A stretch of 28,569 nucleotides of DNA from an uncultured Desulfomonile sp. GTDB lineage: Bacteria; Desulfobacterota; Desulfomonilia; Desulfomonilales; Desulfomonilaceae. Shown piece after piece: positions 1-8,979 of the stretch. Where the stretch lies: positions 1 to 28,569 of the forward strand of contig CALDNG010000310.1 of the NCBI GenBank assembly GCA_937915285.1. Direction: 5' to 3'. Under the pieces are notes generated by a model. That model searched no databases. It was not told the origin of the DNA and was given only the letters and a program-made list of their open reading frames with translations. The position numbers and the translations under genes were made by a program. The first letter of the stretch is position 1. Each line of letters begins with the position of its first letter.

Positions 1-1
1 A

Positions 2-865
2 GTATGTTCTGGCTCGGTTGAGGAGATTTTCAGCCGCCCCGAAATGACTACACGAGAAAAGCTTTTGAAGCTGGGTTTTGGACCGGGCATCATTCAGAAC
101 TTTTTTAGGCCGTTTTTAACAGGGGTTTACTTTGATCCTGATCTTGAAGTGTCAAGCCGCATGTTCGAATTCGGGTTCAGGATGTTTTTCTCCGGTGACA
201 CATCCCTCCCCGAAAAAGGCATGGGCGCAATTACGAAACAGATAGCCTCAAGACTACCCGTCGATTCAATACTTTTAAACTCAAGAGTCTCATCAATAGA
301 GGGCAGGAAGGTCATCCTCGAATCTGGAGACGCAGTGGATTGCAGTGCGATCGTGGTTGCGACAGAAGAGCCTGAAACGGCGAGGCTTGTCGGTGGGCCC
401 TCCCCCAAGGGTTTCCGGAGTTCAACGTGTCTGCATTACGCAGCTGAACGTCCTCCTGTTGAACATCCCATCCTGGTCATGAACGGATCATCCAAGGGAG
501 TGGTCAACAATCTTATTGTGCCTACTAATCTGCATCCATCCTATGCCCCAAAAGGTAAGTCACTCATCACGGTAAACGTCACAGGAAACCCGGAAGTCAG
601 CGATGAGCGCCTGGAGTCTTCGGTTAGGGGTGGACTCAGGGAATTTTTTGGCCCCATGGTCAGGGACTGGAAAATTCTTAAAATAGACAGGATCAGGTAT
701 TCTCTACCCCTTCAGACGATACCCACACCTAACAGGCCTTGGGAATCCATCAAGGTAAAGGATGGCTTGTTCTGTTGTGGAGAGTATCTTAGCGTGGACT
801 CCATGCAATGGGCGATGGCGTCCGGAAGAAACGCCGGTGAATCGGTTGCAAAATTTTTGGAATAA
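2..865 (+). CDS. NAD(P)/FAD-dependent oxidoreductase, C-terminal part (partial, runs off left edge)
   Basis: The frame is open from base 2 through the first ATG at 44 with no stop, so this is the 3' end of a longer gene. The product resembles the C-terminal two thirds of flavin amine oxidase / phytoene-desaturase-like FAD proteins (protoporphyrinogen-oxidase fold). Visible features are the substrate-domain stretch REKLLKLGFGPGIIQNFFRPFL, a segment with FEFGFRMFFSGDTSLPEKGM (the 'lowest-energy' GGM-like turn), a beta-strand ending in SAIVVATEEPE, and a C-terminal FAD-closing segment GLFCCGEYLSVDSMQWAMASGRNAGE. The N-terminal Rossmann GxGxxG would lie outside the window. The substrate is not predictable. 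The amidohydrolase gene begins 42 bases downstream in the same direction and may be co-transcribed. Confidence 0.8.
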   Translation, partial: VCSGSVEEIFSRPEMTTREKLLKLGFGPGIIQNFFRPFLTGVYFDPDLEVSSRMFEFGFRMFFSGDTSLPEKGMGAITKQIASRLPVDSILLNSRVSSIEGRKVILESGDAVDCSAIVVATEEPETARLVGGPSPKGFRSSTCLHYAAERPPVEHPILVMNGSSKGVVNNLIVPTNLHPSYAPKGKSLITVNVTGNPEVSDERLESSVRGGLREFFGPMVRDWKILKIDRIRYSLPLQTIPTPNRPWESIKVKDGLFCCGEYLSVDSMQWAMASGRNAGESVAKFLE

Positions 866-907
866 ACCGGCGAAACGCCGACTTTAGTCATGACCAGCGG
901 GTAATCT

Positions 908-1732
908 ATGCCACTAATCGACATGCATGTTCACGCTGCTCCAGCAAGACTCTGGAACCCTTGGGTAAACGAATATTTCGAGATATCAAACCCGGAATTC
1001 CTGCGACGCTTTTACGATGTTCTCACCCCTCAGGAATTCAATGACTACCTAATATCACAGGAAGTCGATCATGCTATCTGCCTTGCAGAGTATGCGCCAA
1101 AGGCTACCGGAGTAGTAACCAACCAGTTCGTGTCGGATTTTTGTAGTGACTTTGAAAGGTTGATACCGTTCGGATCAATCTGTATGTATGAAGGGCCTGC
1201 CCCTGAGGTTCAGGTTGAGCACTGTGTCAGGACTCTAGGTTGTAGGGGATTGAAACTTTTACCATCATACCAGCATTTTTACCCCGATGACCCCAGACTG
1301 ATGCCTGCCTACGAGACAGCGCAATCCCTGAAAATTCCAATCATGTTCCATACAGGAACATCCATTTTCAAGGGTACCAGGATTAAATACGCTGATCCAC
1401 TGATGCTTGACGAGATTGCAGACGATTTTCCGGATCTGACAATCATAATGTGTCATGGCGGTCGCCCATTCTGGTATTCCAAGGCAGAATGGATGCTGCG
1501 AAGACACAGGAATGTTTACATAGATCTGGCTGGAGTCCCGTTGAGAAAGATTCCTCAGGTCTTCCCACACATAGAACAGTTGGCCCACAAGTTCGTGTTC
1601 GGAACAGACTGGCCCACTTTTCCTTCGATAGCTAAACTTGCAGACATCGTCCGAGGACTGAATTTGTCTGAAGAAGTTAAGGAGGGCATTCTCTGGAAGA
1701 ACGCAGCCAGAATACTGGGACTACAGTTCTAG
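908..1732 (+). CDS. Amidohydrolase-2 family metal-dependent hydrolase (TIM barrel)
   Basis: This is a 274-residue protein of the amidohydrolase_2 family (PF04909 type), which hydrolyses or decarboxylates small organic acids using a metal held in a TIM barrel. The N-terminus carries the metal-binding HxH (IDMHVHA, residues 4-10). Strand motifs follow: GLKLLPSYQHF, IMFHTGTS (metal His), IIMCHGGRPFW (second His) and the terminal catalytic Asp in FGTDWP near residue 238. All expected metal ligands are present, so it should be active. The substrate is unknown; members include ACMSD-like decarboxylases and lactone hydrolases. The start ATG is preceded by a modest GCGGG element. The + transcript converges on the DUF1499 gene, with a 7-bp inverted repeat between the two stops. 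Confidence 0.85.
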   Translation: MPLIDMHVHAAPARLWNPWVNEYFEISNPEFLRRFYDVLTPQEFNDYLISQEVDHAICLAEYAPKATGVVTNQFVSDFCSDFERLIPFGSICMYEGPAPEVQVEHCVRTLGCRGLKLLPSYQHFYPDDPRLMPAYETAQSLKIPIMFHTGTSIFKGTRIKYADPLMLDEIADDFPDLTIIMCHGGRPFWYSKAEWMLRRHRNVYIDLAGVPLRKIPQVFPHIEQLAHKFVFGTDWPTFPSIAKLADIVRGLNLSEEVKEGILWKNAARILGLQF

Positions 1733-1733
1733 T

Positions 1734-1762
1734 CCTGAAAGCTCGCCACTTCTGGTTTCAGG
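1734..1762. terminator. Possible bidirectional hairpin between convergent genes
   Basis: Perfect 7-bp inverted repeat CCTGAAA / TTTCAGG with a 15-base loop, sitting in the 42-base gap between the convergent amidohydrolase and DUF1499 genes. There is no clear T-tract on either side, so intrinsic termination is only a suggestion. Confidence 0.3.
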
Positions 1763-1774
1763 CTTACAGCCCCC

Positions 1775-2242
1775 TTATCTAAGGCCCAGTTTTTTGTCAG
1801 ATTCGCTGAAAGCCTTCGTTATGGCCTCCATTCGCTTGCGGTTTACACCCAGATCGTAGTACCCAATTCTTGAGGCCGATCTGAAATGGATCAATTTTTT
1901 CGAATCGTCAAACTCAAATTCCACATCATCAACAAATCGAAAGATTGCTGAAGTAAAAGTGGTCACGATTCGCCCGGGAGAGCTTTCGATTATTTGCGAT
2001 CCTTTCATTGACGAAATGATTGACAGCAACATGACCTGAGCATCCTGAGCAGAACCTCTGAAACTTATCGGCGTCATTTTGTTGCGCTCGATTGAAGTTG
2101 TGGTTGAGACACAATTCGGCCTGTCCGGACATTCCTTCATCAATAATTCTCCTTGGGCCATTGCGGCGCCTCCATTGAGTAATACGTATAGGCAAATTAA
2201 AACCCAAACAATAATCAGGGCGCTAAATCGCCAAGTTACCAT
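1775..2242 (-). CDS. DUF1499 family exported protein
   Basis: The product is about 155 residues. It matches the DUF1499 family by the signature CPDRPNCVST just after the mature N-terminus, followed by a mixed alpha/beta domain ending in SRIGYYDLGVNRKRME. The function of the family is not established. I chose the ATG at 2242 because it starts a classical signal peptide or membrane anchor (positively charged MVTWRF, a hydrophobic core LIIVWVLICLYVLL, then small residues and AMAQG). A longer reading frame to 2431 would run into the upstream channel gene. A purine-rich GAGGGAAG lies about 15 bases upstream. The gene follows the MscS channel gene (about 100-base gap), so both may share a transcript and a cell-envelope role. 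Confidence 0.75.
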   Translation of the reverse strand: MVTWRFSALIIVWVLICLYVLLNGGAAMAQGELLMKECPDRPNCVSTTTSIERNKMTPISFRGSAQDAQVMLLSIISSMKGSQIIESSPGRIVTTFTSAIFRFVDDVEFEFDDSKKLIHFRSASRIGYYDLGVNRKRMEAITKAFSESDKKLGLR

Positions 2243-2345
2243 GAGCGAATTCCAAGACTTCCCTCTAATTTTCACTTGATTGCCCCTATTAGCATTAAAC
2301 CGGACCAGACACACAAAATACCATGATGTTTTCCGCCGGTCTGAA

Positions 2346-3848
2346 TCAAGGCGTCGGGCCGGATTTGGTTTCCATGTTTTCCAGAAAAACAGTTCGAGTA
2401 GGAAAAGCGAATTCAATTCCTTCTTTTTCAAATTCCCTAAGGATGCTGAGGCACTTATCTTGACGCCAGGCCTGAAATTCCCACCAGATGACCGGCATGT
2501 ACCAACAGGAAATTGCTATGTTGAGACTGGAGTTTTCAAAACCGTCAAAAAAAACGCGGGGCGGCTGTTCCGGGTCCATGTGCTCCTCATCATGGAGGAT
2601 CTCAGATATGATTAGTACTGCCCGGGCAACCTTGTCCGGAGGGGTGTCATATCTGATGCCGATGTTTGTTCGCCACACAATAGTCTGTCGACGTCCGAGG
2701 TTCTCAACCCCAAAGTTGATTGCCTTTTCATTCGGAATAGAGACCAGGGCCCCGTTCAAAGTTCTGATTAAAGTGCTCCTGAATCCGATAGACTCAACTA
2801 TTCCTTCATGTTTGTCCAACTTGATGTGATCCCCTACTTGAAACGGATGATCAAACACTATGGTGAGGGTTCCAAAGAAATTGGAAATTGAGTCTTTGGC
2901 TGCCAGGGCTACGGCCAGACCACCAAGCCCAAGCGAGGCCAGGATCGGACCAAGCTCCAGACCTGTCAGATTCTGGACCAGGAAAATGGCTCCAAGCGTA
3001 ACGACCAATATCCTCAAAGACCGCCCGACAATAGCAACAAGCAGATCGTCAACACCCTTTTCTGTCGAAAACCTGTTTATGATAGGCCTCTCCAATGCTT
3101 GCAGGAGCCTGTACAATAACCAGAGAATCGCAACTGTGCCAAGCAGGTCTGTCATTCCCCCGGCCACGGTCCTGACCGGGGTTCGTAAAGGCAGCCTGTC
3201 AAAGTGTTCGAAGAGAGGAGAAATTGCGGCATAAATACCGTAAACCAATATGAACAGAGTCAGAGGTTCCCTGGCGGCTTCCAAAAAGAGAGTTTTCCAT
3301 TCTCTGTCCGTTTCCCGGTTCTTTGCGTGGCGCAATCTTCTGTTTATCAACCACCGGATGGTTCTCTCCATCAGAGCTATCAAGGCCAGCGCCAGGCACA
3401 CAGCCAGGAGTTTGAACCAAGTCATTCCAAGGAAAGCCTCGGTCCAAACCCAACTGCCCCATTTGAGACCGAGCCTGAATTCAATCTCATCAACTTTCTT
3501 GCCAACCTTTTGGGCGGCTTTGTCTATTTTTTCCGTTTCCAGTGGGGTAAGTTTTTCCCCCGGAAGGGGCAATATGGCTGTTGGCTCCGAACCTTTGGCA
3601 GGAGTTACACCTGATTCCGCCTTTCCCTCAACCTGTACCTTGACCTCCGGGGTGTCCTTCCCCTCTCCTTTTTTGACCTCCACTGTAACTTTTGGAGCTG
3701 CCGGGGCCTCTTTTTGAGGAGCACTTTTAGGGAGCTGCTCTGTTGCAGATGAAGACTGCTGGGCGAACAATCCTTGAGGCATCGACAAAAAAACCAGGGT
3801 TGCGATACAAAAAATTAAATGGAATGGGCGAAAAGGCAGTTTATTCAT
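2346..3848 (-). CDS. MscS-family mechanosensitive ion channel with long periplasmic N-terminus
   Basis: This 500-residue protein opens with a signal peptide (residues 1-30, ending LFAQQ). A low-complexity Pro/Lys/Glu-rich periplasmic stretch follows (about 35-95). Membrane helices lie around 144-165, 190-212, 230-250 and 275-295. The MscS pore helix and beta domain are clear: GPILASLGLGGLAVALAAKD (300-319), then NFFGTLTIVFDHPFQVGDHI and a C-terminal cytosolic domain containing the SIPNEKA turn. Such channels release solutes on hypo-osmotic shock. The protein is longer than E. coli MscS (about 286 residues) because of the N-terminal region, which is typical of MscS-like 'small-extended' members. 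It is divergent from the kinase gene at 4242, and no strong ribosome-binding site is visible at its ATG. Confidence 0.88.
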   Translation of the reverse strand: MNKLPFRPFHLIFCIATLVFLSMPQGLFAQQSSSATEQLPKSAPQKEAPAAPKVTVEVKKGEGKDTPEVKVQVEGKAESGVTPAKGSEPTAILPLPGEKLTPLETEKIDKAAQKVGKKVDEIEFRLGLKWGSWVWTEAFLGMTWFKLLAVCLALALIALMERTIRWLINRRLRHAKNRETDREWKTLFLEAAREPLTLFILVYGIYAAISPLFEHFDRLPLRTPVRTVAGGMTDLLGTVAILWLLYRLLQALERPIINRFSTEKGVDDLLVAIVGRSLRILVVTLGAIFLVQNLTGLELGPILASLGLGGLAVALAAKDSISNFFGTLTIVFDHPFQVGDHIKLDKHEGIVESIGFRSTLIRTLNGALVSIPNEKAINFGVENLGRRQTIVWRTNIGIRYDTPPDKVARAVLIISEILHDEEHMDPEQPPRVFFDGFENSSLNIAISCWYMPVIWWEFQAWRQDKCLSILREFEKEGIEFAFPTRTVFLENMETKSGPTP

Positions 3849-4241
3849 GATAAGTAACTGTTAGATCTTCTAAAAGGTGCGCCCACAGCTACTATGCCAG
3901 ATCAAAGCTAACATGGGACGCTATTGATTAAATCGTGAATGGTTTTCCTGACACGCTGTTCTCCATGTTTCATGGAACCACTCGAACGAAACGATCTTAT
4001 CAAGCGCCAGGTCCATTTTCAACCGTGGAGCGATTTTAAACCTATTAATGCCTCATTAATCCGTAAAACTCAATTCAGCCCGGAGAAACAAAAAGAACTT
4101 TTGTGATCTTGAAAAATAGTTATGAAAATTTTGATCGAAGCCTTAGAATGATATCAGACAATTCGACCTTGAGCTTGATCACAATCTTTTTACACAACCA
4201 TCTCTTCCCGGCTCGGCGCTTTTCGGCATGAGGGAATTCCC
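3849..4241. other. Divergent intergenic region between the mscS-like gene and the kinase operon
   Basis: This is an AT-rich stretch of 393 bases between divergently transcribed genes, so it should hold both promoters. I see no convincing coding frame. The clearest element is the palindrome at 4044-4060. No -35/-10 pair with good spacing could be assigned with confidence. Confidence 0.5.
4044..4060. promoter_or_regulatory. Perfect palindrome, candidate operator
   Basis: ATTAATG CCT CATTAAT is a perfect 7-bp inverted repeat with a 3-base spacer in the divergent promoter region. The size and symmetry fit a dimeric helix-turn-helix repressor site. The binding protein is unknown and no second copy was recognised in the window. 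Confidence 0.35.
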
Positions 4242-5978
4242 ATGTTAGGAAATGGGCGGTCAGATGATTCGGGTAATTCTGGGACGGGGGTCCGTTCATC
4301 TAAACAGAATCCTGCATTCTCCATCGACAGGAACACCGCCTTTATAGACTATTACACAAAATTATGGCCTTACCGCTGGATCGAGAAAATACTTTCCAAA
4401 GCTCCAAGGATCCTTTCTGTAAGAATTAAATCGCTCTATTCTTTCAAGAACAGACTCCTCTTATCTACGCTTTTTGTGGTTTCAGGCGTTTTGATATTCA
4501 TCGGGGCGGTACTGCAGATTTTTGTTTTTCCTGATGAGAGTCTCGATTCCAGGATGATACGTCATATCAAGGCTATACATTTTGTTTCCAGCATTGTGGT
4601 TATAGCGTTGGGTTGGATATTTATCGACCGTTTGTGCAAAATAATCTCCCTGCCACTTCAGGAATTGACTCATAAGGCCGATGCTGTAAGTCGTGAGAAG
4701 ACACTTGAGAATCTTCTCGATTCCGGCGGATACGTGTCCACCCGGCCCGAGCATCATTTTGTTGAGAGTGAGCCGTTTTCGTCGAATGACGAAATCTATC
4801 GCCTCACCGCATCCTTTAATCGTATGTTGACCAGGCTGGAGAATTCTGAGGCCAGGATCAGGGATTCCGAATCACGTTACAGGTTTCTGTTCGACCATGG
4901 TCCGTCTCCCATTTTTGTAATTGACGACCGTAACTCAAGAATATTGGACATAAACGCCAGGGCTGTCGAGGAATATCAGTATTCGAGGGATGAACTTCTG
5001 GCCATGAGTTTTTTGGACCTAGCCGTGGAATCCGATCGCGAAGAAACCGGAAATACGCTCCTCAGATCGATCTTTTCCGAAGATGGGCTGCCACCTGTAA
5101 TCCAGCATAAGAGAAAGGATGGCTCGATTTTCACGGTCAATTTTCAGGCAACCCACGGGACTTATCAAGGCAGGAAGGCCATTATAATGGCTGTTTGGGA
5201 TGCTACTGAAAAGCTGGAAAAACAGGCTCGTCTCATTCATTCAAGCAAGATGTCCACCTTGGGAGAAATGGCTACAGGAATAGCTCATGAATTGAATCAG
5301 CCATTGTATATCATAAGGCTGGGCTGTGATTTCATTCAAAAGAAACTCAAGTCCGGCAAGAGCCTGTCACACGAAGAACTCAACAAAATTTTCACTGAAC
5401 TGAAAAACAGTGTGGACAGATCTACCAGAATAATCAATCACCTCAGGGAATTTGGCAGAAAATCGGATGAAACCATGACCCGGGTGGACATTAACCGGGC
5501 CATCACAAATTCTGTAAGTCTACTTGAAAAACAGCTTGAATCCAGATCCATCATCTGCGAGTTGGATCTTGCAACACCGCTTCCTGCGATCATGGGGAAC
5601 TCTAACAGGCTGGAACAGGTCTTCATAAACCTTCTGATTAACGCCAGAGATGCTATTGTGTCCCGGGACGATTCCTGTAGAACTTTACCTCATGATGGTG
5701 AAACCGATTTTATCAGGATCCAGAGTGGTTGTGACGGCAAGAATGTTGTTGTAGAATTTATAGATTCCGGTCCAGGGGTTCCGGACCACATCAAGGCAAA
5801 AATCTTTGAGCCATTTTTCACTACCAAAAGGTCTGGAGAAGGAACGGGCCTGGGGCTTGCCATAAGTTACCAGATCGTGAGGGATCACAAGGGATCAATA
5901 GAGGTTTCCAACAATGAACAGGGCGGAGCGAGATTTAGATTGACTTTTCCTGGGCTGGAATTTGGAGATTTTGCATGA
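4242..5978 (+). CDS. Membrane-bound PAS sensor histidine kinase
   Basis: This is a 578-residue sensor kinase. A cytosolic N-terminal tail is followed by two membrane helices (about 70-93 and 108-130). The loop between them is only about 15 residues, so there is no large periplasmic sensor domain. A HAMP-like linker follows, then a PAS domain (about 212-320, FLFDHGPSPIFVIDD...). The transmitter has an H-box MATGIAHELNQP with phospho-acceptor His349, an N-box FINLLINARDAI, G1 DSGPGVPD, F-box FEPFFTTK and G2 GEGTGLGLAIS, so all ATP-binding boxes are intact. It phosphorylates itself and a receiver, most likely that of the next gene, whose ATG overlaps its stop by 4 bases. The stimulus is unknown; the PAS suggests an internal redox or ligand cue. 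Confidence 0.9.
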   Translation: MLGNGRSDDSGNSGTGVRSSKQNPAFSIDRNTAFIDYYTKLWPYRWIEKILSKAPRILSVRIKSLYSFKNRLLLSTLFVVSGVLIFIGAVLQIFVFPDESLDSRMIRHIKAIHFVSSIVVIALGWIFIDRLCKIISLPLQELTHKADAVSREKTLENLLDSGGYVSTRPEHHFVESEPFSSNDEIYRLTASFNRMLTRLENSEARIRDSESRYRFLFDHGPSPIFVIDDRNSRILDINARAVEEYQYSRDELLAMSFLDLAVESDREETGNTLLRSIFSEDGLPPVIQHKRKDGSIFTVNFQATHGTYQGRKAIIMAVWDATEKLEKQARLIHSSKMSTLGEMATGIAHELNQPLYIIRLGCDFIQKKLKSGKSLSHEELNKIFTELKNSVDRSTRIINHLREFGRKSDETMTRVDINRAITNSVSLLEKQLESRSIICELDLATPLPAIMGNSNRLEQVFINLLINARDAIVSRDDSCRTLPHDGETDFIRIQSGCDGKNVVVEFIDSGPGVPDHIKAKIFEPFFTTKRSGEGTGLGLAISYQIVRDHKGSIEVSNNEQGGARFRLTFPGLEFGDFA

Positions 5979-7480
5979 CAAAACTACTGCTGGTCGATGA
6001 TGAAGCCGGTATTCGCCAGTTGTTGCGGATGACCCTGGAAATGGATGGTTACGAAGTTGTCGAGGCGGTTGACGGATTGGAAGCACTCCAGGTGTTTGAA
6101 AAAGAATCGCCTGAACTGGCTTTGTTAGACGTCAGACTCCCCGGGTTGAGCGGCATAGAAGTGCTCGAACGACTTCGAAAGATGAATCCGGATGTCGAAG
6201 TAATCATGATAACCGGCCACGGAGACATGGAAATGGCCATTGAATGCCTCCGGCGTGAAGCGTCAAACTTTCTCATAAAACCGGTTAGTGAGGAACTGCT
6301 ATCCCTGTCTATCAAAAGGTCCCTGGAAAAGCTCAATTTGAAAAAGAAGCTCAGGCAATACACTCACAACCTGGAAACTCTGGTCAGGGAAGCGAATATT
6401 GAACTGGAAAGAGCTTATACATTCCGCGAGAACATCATCGAAAACTGCCCGGATGCCCTGATTTGTATTCGCAAGGGTGGTGAAATAATTCTCTTCAATA
6501 CTGCCGCTGAAAGGCTGCTGGGATACCCCAAAAGGGATGTGATCGGCAAAATGAATATTGTAGATCTATATCCTCCTGGTGTGGCTAGGCAAATAATGAA
6601 GTATTTGAGATCAGACGACTTCGGTGGTAAAGGGCTCCTGCAGAAAAGGGAAGTAGAGATACTGCATAAAACAGGAGATCCGATCCCAGTCTACATTTCT
6701 GCGGCGCTGTTGTATGAAGGGGGTCAGGAAACCGGCTCGGTAGGTATTTTTACGGACCTTACCGAAAGAAAGAAGATGGAAAAGCAGTTACTGAGATCCA
6801 CAAAATTTTCCTCACTTGGAAAACTTGCCGGTGGAATAGCGCATGAGATCGATCAACCTCTCACATCTATACTGAACTGCGCTGACCGACTACTTCGGAA
6901 GTTTGCCGGGGATTCAGGAGTAACCAGGGAAATTGAACTGATTTCGCTGGAGACAAACAAGGTTAAGAGCATTGTCAAAAATGTTCAGGATTTTTCAAGG
7001 GAGAACCCTCCTTCCAAAGCGCCAGTCAGGGTGCTGGAAATTGTCGAGAGGGCGCTGGAAATCATGACACCGCAGACAAGATTTTCGGGGATAGATTTTT
7101 CCAGAGATTTCAGGCCGGATCTTCCGGAGGTTTCGGTGGACGCCAATCAAATTCAGCAGGTCGTTATGAACATTGTGATAAATGCCGCTGAAGCCATGAA
7201 AGGAAAGGGCAAGCTCGAGATTAGGGCGAAATACAATGAGCCTTACGTGGAACTTGAATTTGCAGATACCGGACCAGGTATGTCAGAAGAGACCCTGGAA
7301 AACATCTTTGATCCTTTTTTTACAACCAAACAATCCCCCGAGGGATGCGGGATGGGCCTGGGATTAGCCATAAGCTATGCGATTGTAAAGAATCACGGTG
7401 GCGACATGGTGGTAAGCTCTACTTACGGAAAAGGATCCTCTTTCACGGTTAAACTGCCTGTAACCTCGGAACGGAGTTAA
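5975..7480 (+). CDS. Hybrid REC-PAS-histidine kinase
   Basis: This 501-residue protein has an N-terminal receiver (residues 1-120) with the acidic pocket LVDDE, phospho-accepting Asp52 in LLDVRLPG, Thr in MITGHG and Lys in LIKPVS. A short coiled coil follows (about 120-150), then a PAS domain (about 150-265, [13 protein letters not shown]...). The complete kinase core has H-box [10 protein letters not shown] (His290), N-box [12 protein letters not shown]1 DTGPGMSE, F-box FDPFFTTK and G2 MGLGLAIS. There is no DNA-binding output. The ATGA overlap with the preceding kinase means translational coupling, and the likely order of signalling is kinase 1 to receiver here to kinase 2 to an unlinked regulator. 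The final target is not in the neighbourhood. Confidence 0.9.
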   Translation: MTKLLLVDDEAGIRQLLRMTLEMDGYEVVEAVDGLEALQVFEKESPELALLDVRLPGLSGIEVLERLRKMNPDVEVIMITGHGDMEMAIECLRREASNFLIKPVSEELLSLSIKRSLEKLNLKKKLRQYTHNLETLVREANIELERAYTFRENIIENCPDALICIRKGGEIILFNTAAERLLGYPKRDVIGKMNIVDLYPPGVARQIMKYLRSDDFGGKGLLQKREVEILHKTGDPIPVYISAALLYEGGQETGSVGIFTDLTERKKMEKQLLRSTKFSSLGKLAGGIAHEIDQPLTSILNCADRLLRKFAGDSGVTREIELISLETNKVKSIVKNVQDFSRENPPSKAPVRVLEIVERALEIMTPQTRFSGIDFSRDFRPDLPEVSVDANQIQQVVMNIVINAAEAMKGKGKLEIRAKYNEPYVELEFADTGPGMSEETLENIFDPFFTTKQSPEGCGMGLGLAISYAIVKNHGGDMVVSSTYGKGSSFTVKLPVTSERS

Positions 7481-7530
7481 CCGACATCTTTGAAGTTATT
7501 GCTAAAAAGGTCCTTTTACGGAAGGTAAAC

Positions 7531-8172
7531 ATGAAAGTCAGTGTTAAAATGGTCTGTTCCGATTCTGTCATCCTTGAAGGTGTGATGGAATATCCGGAAG
7601 AAATAAAGGGGGCCCTGACATCGTGTCTGATTTGTCACCCCCACCCTCTTTATGGAGGGGAAATGGGCAACAATGTCGTTATGGCTTTGTCTCGTTCCAT
7701 GATTGAAGCCGGGATAGCTACTTTGAGATTCAATTTTCGTGGAGTCGGAAAAAGCGCCGGTTCTTATGGGGAAGGCGTGTCCGAAATGCTTGATGTCGCT
7801 TCAGGGTTGGATTTTCTAGGTTCTGATAATAAACTGGATCCTTCCAGAGTGCTTTTGGCCGGTTATTCTTTCGGTAGTTGGGTCGCAATGAAAACAGCCG
7901 TCAATGACCATAGACCGTCAAGGCTCATCATGATTTCGCCACCGGTTGACATGTACGATTTTGGCTTCCTCAGTTCTGAAGAACGTCCAAAATTCATGAT
8001 AGCCGGAGACGGTGATTTTGTTTGTTCCGTCAAAGGTTTCAATCAGTTATCAGAGATAGCCGCTGACCCCAAAATGTGCGTAATGCTTAAAGGTCACGAT
8101 CACTTTCACCGGGGTTCTGAGGATACCATCAACAGAAATGTTAGGGAATTCCTGGCAAGATACCCTCTTTAG
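7531..8172 (+). CDS. Alpha/beta hydrolase, serine aminopeptidase/dienelactone-hydrolase-like
   Basis: The 213-residue product is a compact alpha/beta hydrolase. The HPHPLYGGEMGNN motif after strand 3 and the following TLRFNFRGVGKS mark the family that COG2945 predicts to be alpha/beta hydrolases. The nucleophile elbow is GYSFGS (Ser at about 113). A late Asp in the AGDGDFVC region and the His in KGHDHFHRG complete the triad, so it should be catalytically competent. The substrate is unknown, probably a small ester or peptide. GGAAGG lies 8 bases before the ATG. It lies 50 bases after the hybrid kinase in the same direction and could be the tail of that operon. Confidence 0.82.
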   Translation: MKVSVKMVCSDSVILEGVMEYPEEIKGALTSCLICHPHPLYGGEMGNNVVMALSRSMIEAGIATLRFNFRGVGKSAGSYGEGVSEMLDVASGLDFLGSDNKLDPSRVLLAGYSFGSWVAMKTAVNDHRPSRLIMISPPVDMYDFGFLSSEERPKFMIAGDGDFVCSVKGFNQLSEIAADPKMCVMLKGHDHFHRGSEDTINRNVREFLARYPL

Positions 8173-8334
8173 CTTTCTTTATTAATTCACAGACTGTTTG
8201 TGAAACATTATGCGCTATTGGGCATTATCTTGATTGAGACAGTCATCTAAATTACGGATTTCGGCATGGTTGACAACTGCTTCAGATCCAGGCAAATTTT
8301 AAGGTCGTTTTTATAAACTCCAGAGGTGTCCTTT

Positions 8335-8970
8335 ATGGGATTTTTCTCAAGATCAACATCCATGATGCGATACAAGACAAAAGGAGAAGTGTCGGGCTCC
8401 TTTTGGGAAGCAGTGGATTCAGGGGTAAGATCGGGATCGTTTTCTGAGGTTGATAGTCCGGGAGAACTCGTCGGGTTGGGATGGACCTCAATTGAGGATT
8501 TCTCGGAATATGATTTCTCGGGGGCCTCTTACCTTTACGGCAATTATGTTGCGCTTTCTCTTAGAGTTGACACGGTGCGGGTCCCTCCGAGAATTTTGGA
8601 AATTCAGGTAAAAAAGGAGACCCGGAAACTCTTAAAAGAAACAGGCCAACGCAGGTTGTCATCGAACCAGCGCAAGGAATTGAAGGAAAACGTGAAGGAA
8701 GCGTTGAAAAAACAGGTTCTTCCCTCCATTCAGGTTTTTGACTTCGTCTGGGATACATCAAAATCCATCGTCTATTTTACCAGCCATTCCATAAAGGCTC
8801 GTGAAAGATTCGAAGATCATTTCAAGAAAAGTTTCGGTTTAAGTCTCATACCGTTAATTGCGTATTTAAGGGCTGAAGAAATTCTTGCCGGCTCTATTGA
8901 TAAATCCAGTCTTGAAAGAATCAAGGCTAGTGACTTCACTCCACGTCAAGGCAAAACGCATTCTGACTGA
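8335..8970 (+). CDS. RdgC-like protein, N-terminal and central part (first ORF of a split pair)
   Basis: The 211-residue product resembles the first two thirds of RdgC (PF04381), a ring-shaped DNA-binding protein that in E. coli restrains RecA. Family-like features are the conserved Gly-Trp after the first helix (VGLGWTS), the RVPPRILEIQVKKE segment, the Lys/Glu-rich helix LSSNQRKELKENVKEAL, a Trp strand (FDFVWDTSKSIVYF), and FKKSFGLSLIPL. I prefer ATG 8335 (an AGAGGTG Shine-Dalgarno 6 bases upstream) over the GTG at 8326. It is shorter than E. coli RdgC (303 residues); the missing C-terminal module appears to be the next ORF, which is in the same reading frame after one TGA. The RdgC assignment is from remembered family features, not a search. 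Confidence 0.65.
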   Translation: MGFFSRSTSMMRYKTKGEVSGSFWEAVDSGVRSGSFSEVDSPGELVGLGWTSIEDFSEYDFSGASYLYGNYVALSLRVDTVRVPPRILEIQVKKETRKLLKETGQRRLSSNQRKELKENVKEALKKQVLPSIQVFDFVWDTSKSIVYFTSHSIKARERFEDHFKKSFGLSLIPLIAYLRAEEILAGSIDKSSLERIKASDFTPRQGKTHSD

Positions 8971-8979
8971 GGACAATAC

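Noticed and set aside
2346..2431. Extending the DUF1499 gene to an upstream ATG at 2431
   Set aside because: The extension runs into the channel gene and lacks family similarity; the internal ATG at 2242 starts a proper signal sequence.
8186..8204. Hairpin TTCACA/TGTGAA after the alpha/beta hydrolase
   Set aside because: Only 6 AT-rich pairs and no T-tract; not strong enough to call a terminator.
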